Notes: generated from the letters alone by a model not told the origin. 64,000 bases of DNA from JAWLCA01 sp041687395 (GCA_041687395.1 JAWLCA010000018.1:1-64000), one strand, 5' to 3'. Shown: positions 34,890 through 44,069, counted from the stretch's first letter. Numbers and translations are program-made.

Positions 34890-35437
34890 GCTTCCAGCCC
34901 CCCCATCCGGGAATGCACCCGCCCGCCCCGGCTCATGGCCAGCGCGAACACGATCTCGCCCGCCCGCGGCGCATCGGGCACCGACACGGTGAAGGCGTCG
35001 AAATGGCTGCGCACATAGGCCGCGTTGATATGGCCCAGCGGCACGTCGATCGTGGTGCCGAGGGTTCCCACCTTCATCGCCGAGGGCACGATGGCGCGGC
35101 TCTCGCCCAGATGCTCGCGCATCGCGTAGCCGCCCGGAACGTGCCACAGCGCGCCGTGTTCGATCTCGCCATCGGCGCCGACGATGGCGCCCTTGCCATA
35201 GCCGTCGATCCCCTCGCGCCCGCCCATGGCCGCGATCAGCCGGCGCGACATCTCCAGCCCCAGCGGTTTGAGAGTTTCCATGGCGAACTGCAGGTCGGGG
35301 TCGTAGCGGCCGGCAAAGGGGTTGGCGACGACGGCGCAGATCGCGCCGCGCAGGCGCGGCGGATCTTCGGGCGGGCCGCCCTCATGCCGGATTTCCTCCA
35401 GCAGGATCAGGGTCTTGCGGATCGCGAAGTCAGCCAA
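34856..35437 (-). CDS. Amino acid synthesis family protein (DUF1185/PF06684)
   Basis: 193 aa. Opens with MADFAIRKTLILLEEIRHEGG and contains RGAICAVVANPFAGRYDPDL and VGTLGTTIDVPLGHINAAYVRSH, the family's conserved blocks. The 'amino acid synthesis' name is historical; the real activity is unclear. Members recur beside UPF0280 and 6-hydroxynicotinate-reductase-like genes. Overlaps both neighbours by a few bases. Confidence 0.9.
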   Translation of the reverse strand: MADFAIRKTLILLEEIRHEGGPPEDPPRLRGAICAVVANPFAGRYDPDLQFAMETLKPLGLEMSRRLIAAMGGREGIDGYGKGAIVGADGEIEHGALWHVPGGYAMREHLGESRAIVPSAMKVGTLGTTIDVPLGHINAAYVRSHFDAFTVSVPDAPRAGEIVFALAMSRGGRVHSRMGGLEAWEIAGNDGLR

Positions 35438-36284
35438 GGCAGGGCTCCGTCAGCAGCGGGCGCGCGGCCCCAAGGGTTCGGGCGTCAGCTTGCAGGAAAA
35501 GTGCTGCCCCCGCAATCAAACCCCGCGCGATCAGGGAATCGGCGAAAGCGGCCCCCCGGTCGAGGGCGGCAGCGGCTTCTGCATCCGTCAGTATGGGGAC
35601 TGAAATGGTGACCAGCCGATCGCCAAGATCGCTGTCGGCCTGCAACTCGCGCGCCGGGCGTCGCCCGATGCCGGAATGGCCCGGCAGATCGACCGCATTG
35701 GCGATCAGCGTCGCCGCCGCATCGGCCCGCGCCGCCGTCGCGGCCAGCACCGTCACCGAGTCGGCGATGCCCAGCGACCAACTGCGCCCCCGCCAACCGG
35801 AAGTCGCCACGCCGCGCACCGGATCGGCAAAGCCGATCCGCACCCGATCCGCCGCGCCGGGCCGGGCGGCGATGGCTGCGGTCAGGCTTTCGCCGGGTGT
35901 CAGGTGCAGGGCGATGTCGCCGCCATCGTTGGCATAGGCGCGCAACAGTCCCGGCGCGCCCGCAGCAACCGCAGCAGCCAGCAGCGCATCGGCCACCGCC
36001 CCCGCGACAGCGGCCATCGGCGTGACAAAGGCCGGGCGGAAGGGCGCGACTGCATCCGCCATCGCCCGCGCGATGGGGCCAGTCAGGGGTTGCGAATCCG
36101 GGGACCGCAAGGCGGGAAGTTCCGCGACCAGCTCCTCCAGCAGCCCGTCGAACCGAGCAACGACGGCAGCGCGAGCGGCGTGAACGGCCTCTGGCATGCC
36201 CCAGCCCTCGAAAATCACATCTATCGGACCGTGGTGCAGGTGCAGGCGGCGGCCGTCGGGCAGCATCCGGGCCGAGGCACTCAT
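35430..36284 (-). CDS. UPF0280 family protein (ApbE-like fold)
   Basis: 284 aa. LHHGPIDVIFEGWG at the start and YANDGGDIALHLTPGES in the middle are typical UPF0280 motifs. The family is related to ApbE flavin transferases, but whether this protein moves FMN is unknown. ATG 36284 overlaps the reductase gene by 4 bp; the much longer open frame upstream is a shadow of that gene. Confidence 0.88.
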   Translation of the reverse strand: MSASARMLPDGRRLHLHHGPIDVIFEGWGMPEAVHAARAAVVARFDGLLEELVAELPALRSPDSQPLTGPIARAMADAVAPFRPAFVTPMAAVAGAVADALLAAAVAAGAPGLLRAYANDGGDIALHLTPGESLTAAIAARPGAADRVRIGFADPVRGVATSGWRGRSWSLGIADSVTVLAATAARADAAATLIANAVDLPGHSGIGRRPARELQADSDLGDRLVTISVPILTDAEAAAALDRGAAFADSLIARGLIAGAALFLQADARTLGAARPLLTEPCLG

Positions 36285-37720
36285 TCCGCCGCCCCGGGCC
36301 AGCGCTCCAGCCGCGCGCCGGTCGCGTATTCGCCGCCGCGTTCGACCACCTGATCCAGCGTCAGGATCGCGCCCTCGTGCCCCCCCAGCGCCAGATAATC
36401 CGCGCGCGGCAGAGTGAACTCCAGCGGCGCCACCAGCGCGGGCGTGGGCACATACCCGAAGGCGCCGGGCGGCAGACGCGTCACATCGACCATGAAGGTG
36501 ATCCCACCACCAGGCCAGACATAGACCGGCGCCCCGCCCGAGGTCAGCCGCGTGATCCCGCCCTGCACCGACCGCGTCAGCCGCACCGGGTTCCGCGTCA
36601 CTCCGGCCCGCAGACTGCCGCCTGCGCCGCCCATGAAAAGCACGGTGCAAAGCGCGGGTTCGCAGTTCTCGTCGATCAGCGCGACTGTGTCGCGCAAGCT
36701 GTCGGGCAGCTCGCGCCGCTGTGGGCGCAGGTCGTCGTCGAGGACGTAGTAGGCATATTCCTCGCCGGTGGTGGATACCATCAGCAGCGTCAGCCCCGGC
36801 CTTGCCCCCTTCTTCGCCTCGAACGGCTTCAGGATCTCCAGCGGGTCGGTCAGCTTCGTGCCGCCCCAGCCCTGCCCGGGTTCCGACACGCGGAAGTAGC
36901 GTCCGGGGGTCGAGCGATGGCCGGCGATGTGGATCCCGGTGGGCTGCCAGCCGATCACCTTGCCCGCCTGATGCTCGGACACGACGCCGGTGATGTGGTC
37001 GTCCACCACCACAACTTCGTCCACCAACCCCTTCCACTGATTGGCGAACATCCCGATGGTGGCCGACCCGCAGCCAACCCGCATCCGCCGTTCCGGCGTA
37101 CCGTCGACCACCGGCGCCGCGCCCGCTTCGACCGTGACGGTCGGCCCGCCGTCGACCGCCATCTCCACCGCCTGACCGTTGCAGAGCGCCAGAAGGGCGG
37201 CGCAAGTCACCCGCCCCTCGGCCTTCGATCCCCCGGTCAGGTGGTGGACCCCACCCAGCGACAACATCTGGCTGCCGTATTCGGCGGTGGTGACATGGCC
37301 TATCGCCTCGCCTTCAACCCGCACCGTCGCGGCCTCTGGCCCCAGGTAGCGGTCGGTGTCGATCTTCACCTTGACGCCGCAGTAGGAAAAGATCGCCTCG
37401 GTCACCACCGTCACCATGTCGGCCCCATCCACCTGGCTGGCGACGATAAAGGGCGCGGGCTTGTAGTCGGGATAGGTGGTGCCCGCGCCGATGCCGGTGA
37501 CGAATGCATCGGCCGGGGTGACCAGATCGCCGTCCCAGGCGGTTGCGGCAAAGGGCACCAGCCGCCCGCCGGCGTCCAGCGCCCGCGACAGGATCGTGAC
37601 CGGATCGCAGCGCACGATGCGGCCCGCATCGTTCGCATATCGGTCGCAGGCGCCGGTCTGGCCGGGGGCGATGTAGCACATCACCGGACAGGCATCGCAG
37701 CGGATCTTCTCGCCGGTCAT
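36281..37720 (-). CDS. 6-hydroxynicotinate reductase-like iron-sulfur protein
   Basis: 479 aa. N-terminal cysteines Cys8, Cys11, Cys15 and Cys25 (CDACPVMCYIAPGQTGAC) look like a [4Fe-4S] site; the rest carries SYCGVKVKIDTDRYLG and VGCGSATIGMFANQW. It resembles the enzyme of Eubacterium barkeri that reduces 6-hydroxynicotinate to 1,4,5,6-tetrahydro-6-oxonicotinate. Here it overlaps the molybdenum hydroxylase gene by 4 bp, the same enzyme pairing as in that pathway. Exact substrate is inferred only. The family name rests on few characterised members. Confidence 0.82.
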   Translation of the reverse strand: MTGEKIRCDACPVMCYIAPGQTGACDRYANDAGRIVRCDPVTILSRALDAGGRLVPFAATAWDGDLVTPADAFVTGIGAGTTYPDYKPAPFIVASQVDGADMVTVVTEAIFSYCGVKVKIDTDRYLGPEAATVRVEGEAIGHVTTAEYGSQMLSLGGVHHLTGGSKAEGRVTCAALLALCNGQAVEMAVDGGPTVTVEAGAAPVVDGTPERRMRVGCGSATIGMFANQWKGLVDEVVVVDDHITGVVSEHQAGKVIGWQPTGIHIAGHRSTPGRYFRVSEPGQGWGGTKLTDPLEILKPFEAKKGARPGLTLLMVSTTGEEYAYYVLDDDLRPQRRELPDSLRDTVALIDENCEPALCTVLFMGGAGGSLRAGVTRNPVRLTRSVQGGITRLTSGGAPVYVWPGGGITFMVDVTRLPPGAFGYVPTPALVAPLEFTLPRADYLALGGHEGAILTLDQVVERGGEYATGARLERWPGAAE

Positions 37721-40410
37721 GACCCCAGCGCCTCCCTGATCCGGTGCGGCAGGGCGGGCAGCCGGATGATCTGCGCCCCCGTCGAATGACGGATCGCATT
37801 CAGGATCGCCGGCGCGGTGGGGATCAGCACGTGCTCGCCCAGGCCCTTCGCGCCGAACGGGCCTTCCGGGTGCGGCACCTCGATCAGGAGGCTTTCGATC
37901 GGCGGCACGTCGCCGGTGGTGGGGATCAGATAGTCGTGCAGGTTCTCGGTCCGCCCGGGAAGATATTCCTCCATCAGCGCCATGCCGATGCCCTGCGCGA
38001 TGCCGCCCTCGATCTGGCCCACGGCAAGCTGCGGGTTGATCGCGCGGCCCACATCATGCGCCGCCGTGATCTTCAGCAGCTTGACGGTTCCCAGCGCCGG
38101 GTCGACCGCCAGCTCAACGATCTGCGCACCGTAGCCATAGACCGCGTAAGGCACCCCCTGCCCGTCGGCATCCAGCGCGCTGGTCGGCGGGTCGTAGGTT
38201 TCCTCGGCCACCAGCACATAGCCGGCGTCGTTCACCGGCAGCGCCGACAGATCGAGCGCCCGCGCACCAGCAATACGCAAGGTCGGCCCATCCAACGCGA
38301 TCGCAGCATCTGCGCCGGCGTTCGCCAGCCGCAGAATCTCTGCCCGCAGCGCCGCCCCGGCCGCCTGCGCCGCACGGCCCGAGACATAGGTCTGGCGAGA
38401 GGCCGAGGTCTTGCCGGCATCCGGAGTCAGCGCCGTATCGGCCTCGATCAGGTCGAAAGCCGCCAGCGGCAGCCCCGCCGCATCCGCCGCGATCTGCGCA
38501 ATGACGCTGTTCGACCCCTGCCCGATATCCACCGCGCCCTGATGCAGCACCACGCGACCCGCCGGAGTCAGCCCGATGCGGATGGTCGAGGGGTTCGGCA
38601 GCGCCGTGTTGCCGCAGCCATACCAGCAGGACGCCAGCCCGACCCCGCGCCGAAGCGGGCCCTTGTGGGCCGCGGCGTCGGCCAGCGCGCGGGTCCAGTG
38701 CGGACGAAGCGCCTCCAGGCAGTCCACAATCCCGACGCCCGCCATGCGCTGTCCGGTCGCGGACTCGTCCCCGTCGCGCAGCGCGTTGCGCAGCCGGAAC
38801 TCCAGCCGGTCGATCCCCGCCGCATCGGCCAGCCGGTCGTAAAGGGTTTCCACCGCGATCGTCGCCTGCGGCACACCAAAGCCGCGGAACGCGCCCGCCA
38901 CCGGGTTGTTGGTATGCACCGCCCGCGCTCGCGCCAGCACGGCAGGCACGCGATAGGGGCCGGTCGCGTGCACCGGCACCCGGTTCGCCACCGTCGGCCC
39001 CCAGCTGGCATAGGCACCGGTGTCGAAGAGACCATCGAAATCGAGTGCGGTCAGCCGCCCCTGCGCGTCGCACCCAGCCCGCACCGTCATGCGCGCCGGG
39101 TGGCGCTTGGTGGTCGATGCCATGGATTCCGACCGGCTGTAGGTCATCCGCACCGGCCGCCCGGTCTTCAGCGCGGCGAGACCCAAAAGCGGTTGCAGCG
39201 ATATATCGAGCTTCGATCCGAACCCGCCGCCGACGGCCGAGGGCACGATGCGCACCTTCTCGCGTGGCAGGCCCAACACGGCGGCGATGTCGTCGCGGTC
39301 CATCACCGGGGCCTGGGTGCAGGCACGGATCACGAGGCAATCTCCCTCCATCCACGCCGTCCCCGCCTCGGGTTCGATATAGGCGTGCTCGACAAAGGCG
39401 GTCTGGAAGGTATCGGCCGCGACATGGGCCGAGGCGGCGAGGGCCGCCGCCGCATCGCTGCGACGAACCCGTCCCTCGATCAGCCGGTTGCGGGGTCGGG
39501 TCGGGTGGATCGGGGCGGTGGTTTCGGCAGTAGCGGGGTCGATAATCGGGTCGGCCGGTTCCCAAGTGACGGGGAAATCGCTCAGGTCGGGCGCTCTGCC
39601 GTCATCCTCGAACGCTACCAGCGCCACGGCCTCGCCGCGGAAGCGCACGACGCCCTCGGCCAGTGCGGGCTGGTCGGCGAAGGGCGGGATGACGCCAAAG
39701 CGGTTCACGCCGGGGATGTCGGCGGCGGTGAACACATGCGCGGCGCCATGCTCGACGCGCCAGTGCTCCAGATCGCCAAAGCTGAACCGCGCGGCCGGAT
39801 GGGGGGAGCGGACGGCGCGCAGCACCAGACCGCCGGACTGCCAGATGTCGGCGCCGAAGCGGTCGGTGCCCGCGACCTTCTCGGCCCCGTCGATGCGGGC
39901 GATCGCGGCCCCCACCGCTCGCCCCGCGCCGGGCAGCGGGTCAGGGCGCACGTCGCGCCAGGCATCGCAGACGGCGGCGACGATCTTGCGGTAGCCGGTG
40001 CAGCGGCAGAGCACGCCGCCCAGCGCATCGGCGGCCTGCTGTTCGGTCGGGCGCGGGATTTCCGCCAGCAGCGCCGCGGCGGCCATCAGCATCCCCGGCG
40101 TGCAGATCCCGCATTGCGCCGCGCCGTGGCGCAGGAAGGCGGCACGCAAGTCGTCCAGCCCCGGCCCCTCGACCGTGAGCACCGTACGCCCGGCCACGCG
40201 GGCGGCTGGCGTCAGGCAGGCGCAGACTGGCTGGCCGTCCAGCAACACAGTGCACGCCCCGCAATCGCCCGCGTCGCAGCCGACCTTGGTGCCGGTCAGC
40301 CCCGCATCCTCGCGCAGCACCGCTGAGAGCCTGCGGGTCGGCGGGCCGGCGGGCAGGGTGACGGCCGCGCCGTTGAGGGTGAAGGTCAGGCCGGGAAGGT
40401 GCCGGTTCAT
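37717..40410 (-). CDS. Molybdenum hydroxylase: fused [2Fe-2S] and molybdopterin subunits (xanthine dehydrogenase family)
   Basis: 897 aa. Residues 1-155 form the two-cluster FeS domain: Cys45/50/53/65 and Cys100/103/135/137 (CGICTPG, CRCTGYRK). A short linker leads into the molybdopterin domain, with AVGGGFGSKLD, GAFRGFGVPQ and EGPFGAKGLGE. Such enzymes hydroxylate N-heterocycles with water. The FAD domain is a separate protein encoded just upstream, so FeS and Mo parts are fused while FAD is free, an arrangement less common than three separate subunits. ATG 40410 overlaps the FAD gene stop (ATGA). Confidence 0.93.
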   Translation of the reverse strand: MNRHLPGLTFTLNGAAVTLPAGPPTRRLSAVLREDAGLTGTKVGCDAGDCGACTVLLDGQPVCACLTPAARVAGRTVLTVEGPGLDDLRAAFLRHGAAQCGICTPGMLMAAAALLAEIPRPTEQQAADALGGVLCRCTGYRKIVAAVCDAWRDVRPDPLPGAGRAVGAAIARIDGAEKVAGTDRFGADIWQSGGLVLRAVRSPHPAARFSFGDLEHWRVEHGAAHVFTAADIPGVNRFGVIPPFADQPALAEGVVRFRGEAVALVAFEDDGRAPDLSDFPVTWEPADPIIDPATAETTAPIHPTRPRNRLIEGRVRRSDAAAALAASAHVAADTFQTAFVEHAYIEPEAGTAWMEGDCLVIRACTQAPVMDRDDIAAVLGLPREKVRIVPSAVGGGFGSKLDISLQPLLGLAALKTGRPVRMTYSRSESMASTTKRHPARMTVRAGCDAQGRLTALDFDGLFDTGAYASWGPTVANRVPVHATGPYRVPAVLARARAVHTNNPVAGAFRGFGVPQATIAVETLYDRLADAAGIDRLEFRLRNALRDGDESATGQRMAGVGIVDCLEALRPHWTRALADAAAHKGPLRRGVGLASCWYGCGNTALPNPSTIRIGLTPAGRVVLHQGAVDIGQGSNSVIAQIAADAAGLPLAAFDLIEADTALTPDAGKTSASRQTYVSGRAAQAAGAALRAEILRLANAGADAAIALDGPTLRIAGARALDLSALPVNDAGYVLVAEETYDPPTSALDADGQGVPYAVYGYGAQIVELAVDPALGTVKLLKITAAHDVGRAINPQLAVGQIEGGIAQGIGMALMEEYLPGRTENLHDYLIPTTGDVPPIESLLIEVPHPEGPFGAKGLGEHVLIPTAPAILNAIRHSTGAQIIRLPALPHRIREALGS

Positions 40411-41264
40411 CCGCCCTGCCCCGCTGCCTGAACAACGGCCCGGCGCAGCAGTTCCGCCGCCGCGTGCACGCGATAGGCGGCCGTTCCCCGCAGATCGTCC
40501 AGCGGTGCCAGCGCCGCCGCCACCACCGCCCCGTCGATGCGGCCCGCCGCGTGATCCAGTGGCGCCCCCGCTAAAGCGGCCTCCACCTCCGGCAGCCGCA
40601 CTGCCACCGCACTGCACGCCCCGACCGACAGCGCTGCCTCGGCCACGCGGCCGCTGTCGGCCACGATCCGCGCCGCGACCATCGCGATCGAAATCACCAG
40701 ATGCCGGCGCGCACCGAGTTTGAGAAAGGCCGACCGCCCGCGCAGCGCAAATGCGGGTAGCACGACCGCCGTCAGGATCTCGCCCGGCGCAAGCGCGGTG
40801 CGGCGCGGACCGGTCAGGAAAGCCGAAAGCAGCATGCGCCGGGTGCCGTCCGGCCTTGCCAGTTCGACCGACGCATCAAGCGCCAGAAGCGGCGGCACCC
40901 CGTCAGCAGCCGGAGACGCGTGGCAAAGGTTGCCGCCGATGGTGCCCGCCGCCTGGATCTGCCGCCCGCCGACCTCTCGCGCGGCCTGTTGCAGCATGTG
41001 CAGCGCGGGCGGAAGGTCGGCCGCTGCAATCTCGGCCCAGGTGGTGCAGGCCCCAACCCAGAGGCCCCCGTTGCGGGCAGCGATGCCATGCAGATCGGGT
41101 AGCGCGGTCAGGTCCAGCATCGGCCCCGACAAGACCTGCGCCTGGGTCGCGGGATAGAGATCGGTGCCACCCGCCAAGACGCGCCAGTTACCCTGGGCCA
41201 TCAGCGCCAGCGCCTCAGGCAGGCTCTCGGGCCGGGCGTAGTCCTGCGTCGCGGGAATGGCCAC
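40407..41264 (-). CDS. FAD-binding subunit of the molybdenum hydroxylase
   Basis: 285 aa, CO dehydrogenase medium-chain/CoxM family. Contains ARPESLPEALALMAQGNWRVLAGGTDLYP, the AGGTDL FAD motif near residue 36, and AAGTIGGNLCHASPAADG near 105. First gene of the operon; accepts electrons from the FeS domain. The 56 bp downstream of nnrU and upstream of its start hold no clear promoter. Confidence 0.93.
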   Translation of the reverse strand: MAIPATQDYARPESLPEALALMAQGNWRVLAGGTDLYPATQAQVLSGPMLDLTALPDLHGIAARNGGLWVGACTTWAEIAAADLPPALHMLQQAAREVGGRQIQAAGTIGGNLCHASPAADGVPPLLALDASVELARPDGTRRMLLSAFLTGPRRTALAPGEILTAVVLPAFALRGRSAFLKLGARRHLVISIAMVAARIVADSGRVAEAALSVGACSAVAVRLPEVEAALAGAPLDHAAGRIDGAVVAAALAPLDDLRGTAAYRVHAAAELLRRAVVQAAGQGG

Positions 41265-41320
41265 CTCCGTCGGGTCTTTGTAACAGAGTGCGGCGGGCCG
41301 GGGCGGCTGTCAACGACGGC

Positions 41321-41980
41321 TCACCGCAGCCAGCCGGGCACGCCGATCACATAGGGATGGAGCGCGTTCAACACGACCACCAGCGCGAGCGCCACCAGCA
41401 GCCGCAGCACCAGCGCGTCGGCCGGGCTGAACCCGCGCCCGCCGTGCGCCAGGCGGCGCCAGTCGGCCAAGCCCAACTCGCGCTGCCGCCGCCGGTCGAT
41501 CAGCCGCATTCCCAGAAGCGCGAAGCCCGCAAAACCGCCGAACAGGATCACGTGCGCCAGATCCCCGTTCGGCACCAGATGCCCCAGCGACCATAGCGCC
41601 AGCGCCGCCAGCACCGGGTGGCGAACCCAGCCCACGATGCCGGGCCGCGCCGGGTCGAACCGCGTGTTCCGCCAGCCGCCAAAGGACAGCGGATTGGGGC
41701 GGAATGCCGCCAGCGCCAGGATCGCGCAGGCCAAGGTCATCGCCAGAAGCGTCACATCCGCGGCCCATGACGGTCGCGGCCAGATCTGGACGAAAGGCGC
41801 GCGCCCCGCGGCCACGATCAGCCAGATCAGCACTGCAAGTGACAGCGCGGAATACGCGGCAGCGTAGCCCGGCCTCCCCAGCCGGGCGACCAGCCAAGGC
41901 TTCACCGGCGGGCGCACCGGAATGGCGTGGCTTGCCAGAAAGACGGCATAGGCGGCGACGAATTCGCCCCAACCCGCCAT
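41321..41980 (-). CDS. nnrU: NnrU family membrane protein
   Basis: 219 aa, five to six membrane helices. The core FGGWRNTRFDPARPGIVGWVRHPVLAALALWSLGHLVPNGDLAHVILFG is the NnrU domain signature. NnrU was named for its link to nitrite and nitric oxide reductase in Rhodobacter; relatives act like isoprenylcysteine methyltransferases or in haem/carotenoid metabolism. ATG 41980 overlaps the DUF2478 stop. An FNR-type box lies upstream of the pair, matching control by low oxygen or NO. Confidence 0.88.
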   Translation of the reverse strand: MAGWGEFVAAYAVFLASHAIPVRPPVKPWLVARLGRPGYAAAYSALSLAVLIWLIVAAGRAPFVQIWPRPSWAADVTLLAMTLACAILALAAFRPNPLSFGGWRNTRFDPARPGIVGWVRHPVLAALALWSLGHLVPNGDLAHVILFGGFAGFALLGMRLIDRRRQRELGLADWRRLAHGGRGFSPADALVLRLLVALALVVVLNALHPYVIGVPGWLR

Positions 41981-42495
41981 CAGGCGGCCGCGTCCGCCCC
42001 GCAGGCGTTCAGGCACCAGCGGAGCACTGCCTGCTGGTCGGCCGGCAACGCCTCGGCCAGTCCGTCGGCGAAGCCCGCGAAGGCGTCGGCGTTCATCCGG
42101 TTCACGCCCAGCAGCACCGGCAGGCCCCGCCCCAGCGCATCGGCGATCACCGGCGCCAGCCCGCGGCCCTCGGCCTCCTGCTTGCCGAACTTGTTGATCA
42201 CCAGCATCTCGGCTCCGTCGAGCCGCGCCGTCACCGCGACCACCGCCATCTCCAGCGCGCCGGCGTCCAGCCGGCACCCGCGCGAGGCCCGTCCCAGATC
42301 CTGGCTGATCCGCACCATCGGCCCGTCGGGCAGCACCCGCAGGTCCATGTCGCATTTTCCGCGGTCGCAGTTCTCGGCGTTGGTCTGCACGGTACCGACG
42401 AGCCGCACTCCCGTCGCCTCCAGCCTGGCCACGACCTCGGCCAGAAACCGGTCGGTCTCGCCCCGGCCGGGCAGATGCACATATCCAAGCCGCAT
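41980..42495 (-). CDS. DUF2478 protein (nucleotide-binding-like)
   Basis: 171 aa. DUF2478: starts MRLGYVHLPGRGETDRFLAEV, has a Cys pair in AENCDRGKCDMDL, and ends with INKFGKQEAEGRGL, resembling the Walker B/base-recognition part of THEP1-type NTPases. Members often lie beside molybdate-transport genes, which fits the molybdenum enzyme next door. ATG 42495. Coupled to nnrU. Confidence 0.85.
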   Translation of the reverse strand: MRLGYVHLPGRGETDRFLAEVVARLEATGVRLVGTVQTNAENCDRGKCDMDLRVLPDGPMVRISQDLGRASRGCRLDAGALEMAVVAVTARLDGAEMLVINKFGKQEAEGRGLAPVIADALGRGLPVLLGVNRMNADAFAGFADGLAEALPADQQAVLRWCLNACGADAAA

Positions 42496-42552
42496 GGCTG
42501 CCACCCCTTTCGTGTGATCGCCCCAGATGTGCCCGCAGGGATTGCAGCCCCC

Positions 42553-42566
42553 ATGATCCATGTCAA
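42553..42566. promoter_or_regulatory. FNR-like dyad upstream of DUF2478-nnrU
   Basis: Minus strand TTGAC-ATGG-ATCAT, 58 bp before the DUF2478 ATG. The 16-base context is identical to that at 20570-20585, upstream of the Rrf2 gene, so both probably belong to one regulon. Confidence 0.5.
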
Positions 42567-42750
42567 GCGAGGCGGCGAACCGCCACGGGTGGCGGGTTTC
42601 CGGGCGGCGCCGCCGAAAGATCCGGCGACCGCACCCCGGACCCAGCCCCTGCAGCCGTCACGCTTGATCTGCGGCGGTCCCTTCCCTAGTCTCGGACAGT
42701 GGTCAATGATGGGTCGCACAGGATGCAGACCCAGTGGGGGAACCGGACCT

Positions 42751-43986
42751 ATGACGCCCGAGGAAAAGCGCGCGCCTGCGCCCTCGCTCCGCATGTCTGC
42801 GGGCGAACGTCTGCGGCTGCAGACGATCCTGCTCGGCATCATCGCCTTTGCGATCATCCTGTTCCTGCTGGTGCAGGCCCGGTTCCTTCTGATCTCTCTC
42901 GCCATCGCGATCATCCTGTTCTCGCTGACGTCGGACGCGATCAACTCCATCGCGCGAATGCGCATCGGGTCGGTGCGGATCACCAACTGGGTGGCCAGCG
43001 TCGCGGCGGTGGCGCTGATCTCGGGCGCGCTCTTGACGCTGTCGGGCATCGTGCTCAGCCAGATCAACACGGTGCTGACCACGACGCTGGCTTATGCCGA
43101 CCAGTCGCAGCAGGCCATCGCCGAACTCTTTTCCTGGCTGGGCGAGGATGTGGAGACTGCGGTGCTGACTTCGGTCCGCACGATCGAGGTGTCGGGCTAC
43201 CTGCGCACGGCGGCCGGACAGGCGGGCAACATACTGTCCGCCACCGTTCTGGTCAGCCTGTTCGTGGGCTTCCTGTTCGCCGAGCGGGTCTGGTTCTCGA
43301 CCAAGCTGGAGCGCCTGATGGGCGACCCGGAACAGGCCGAGCGGGTGGGCAACATCATCGGGGCGATCATGCGCCGGGTGAACCACTACCTGCTGGTGAA
43401 GACCGCCGTCAGCGCGGTGACCGGGATTCTGGTCTTTCTGGTGATGAAGGGTTTCGGGCTGGAACTGGCGGCGGCGATGGGGGTGCTAACCTTCATCTTC
43501 AACTTCATTCCCAACATCGGCTCCATCGTCGCCACGCTTCTGGTGGCGTTGGTGACCTATGTGCAGGCCAACGACCCGTCGCTGACGCTGATGGTCTTTG
43601 GCATCACCGCCGTGATCCAGTTCGTCAACGGCAACATCATCGACCCGATGTTGATGGGCAAGGCGCTGCGGCTGTCGTCCTTTGGCATCATCATCAGCCT
43701 GGCATTCTGGGGCGCGGTCTGGGGCGTGCCGGGGATGTTCCTGTCGGTGCCGATCATGGTGGCGGTGATGATCGCCTGCTCGCACATCCCGCCGCTGCGG
43801 CCCTTCGCGGTTCTGCTCTCGCGTGAGGGTTTGCCGGATACCGAGGCGGACCGCCCCCGCACCCTGCCCCAGACCGAGCCGGTGCCCCCCGCGCCAGCAC
43901 CGGCGCCCGGCACCCCGCGTTTGCGCAGGGCGCCAGCCGCCGCCCCCCTGCCAAAGAGCGAACCCGAGGCCACGCCAGGCGAATAA
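42751..43986 (+). CDS. AI-2E family transporter (PerM/TqsA type)
   Basis: 411 aa with about seven membrane helices grouped as three N-terminal and four C-terminal; the middle contains a long amphipathic region. Family motif FGLELAAAMGVLTFIFNFIPNIGSIVATLLV and GNIIDPMLMGKAL near the C-terminus. The last 70 residues are Pro/Glu-rich and likely cytosolic. ATG 42751 has GGGGGA about 10 nt upstream. Substrate (AI-2, or another solute) unknown. Confidence 0.9.
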   Translation: MTPEEKRAPAPSLRMSAGERLRLQTILLGIIAFAIILFLLVQARFLLISLAIAIILFSLTSDAINSIARMRIGSVRITNWVASVAAVALISGALLTLSGIVLSQINTVLTTTLAYADQSQQAIAELFSWLGEDVETAVLTSVRTIEVSGYLRTAAGQAGNILSATVLVSLFVGFLFAERVWFSTKLERLMGDPEQAERVGNIIGAIMRRVNHYLLVKTAVSAVTGILVFLVMKGFGLELAAAMGVLTFIFNFIPNIGSIVATLLVALVTYVQANDPSLTLMVFGITAVIQFVNGNIIDPMLMGKALRLSSFGIIISLAFWGAVWGVPGMFLSVPIMVAVMIACSHIPPLRPFAVLLSREGLPDTEADRPRTLPQTEPVPPAPAPAPGTPRLRRAPAAAPLPKSEPEATPGE

Positions 43987-44021
43987 CCCCGCCGAACCGG
44001 GCCGCGAAGCCGCCACGAAGA

Positions 44022-44047
44022 AGGGCGCGACCGGCCGGCCGCGCCCT
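44022..44047. terminator. Bidirectional hairpin between convergent genes
   Basis: AGGGCGCG / CGCGCCCT, 8-bp perfect stem with 10-nt loop, between the permease stop (43986) and the binding-protein stop (44070). The T-run is weak on the minus strand (TTCTT) and absent on plus, so it may act with Rho. Confidence 0.55.
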
Positions 44048-44069
44048 CTCGATGCCGTCGGCGTCCAGA

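Noticed and set aside
37744..40326. 860-codon open frame on the plus strand
   Set aside because: Antisense to the molybdenum hydroxylase, whose FeS and Mo motifs are complete on the other strand.
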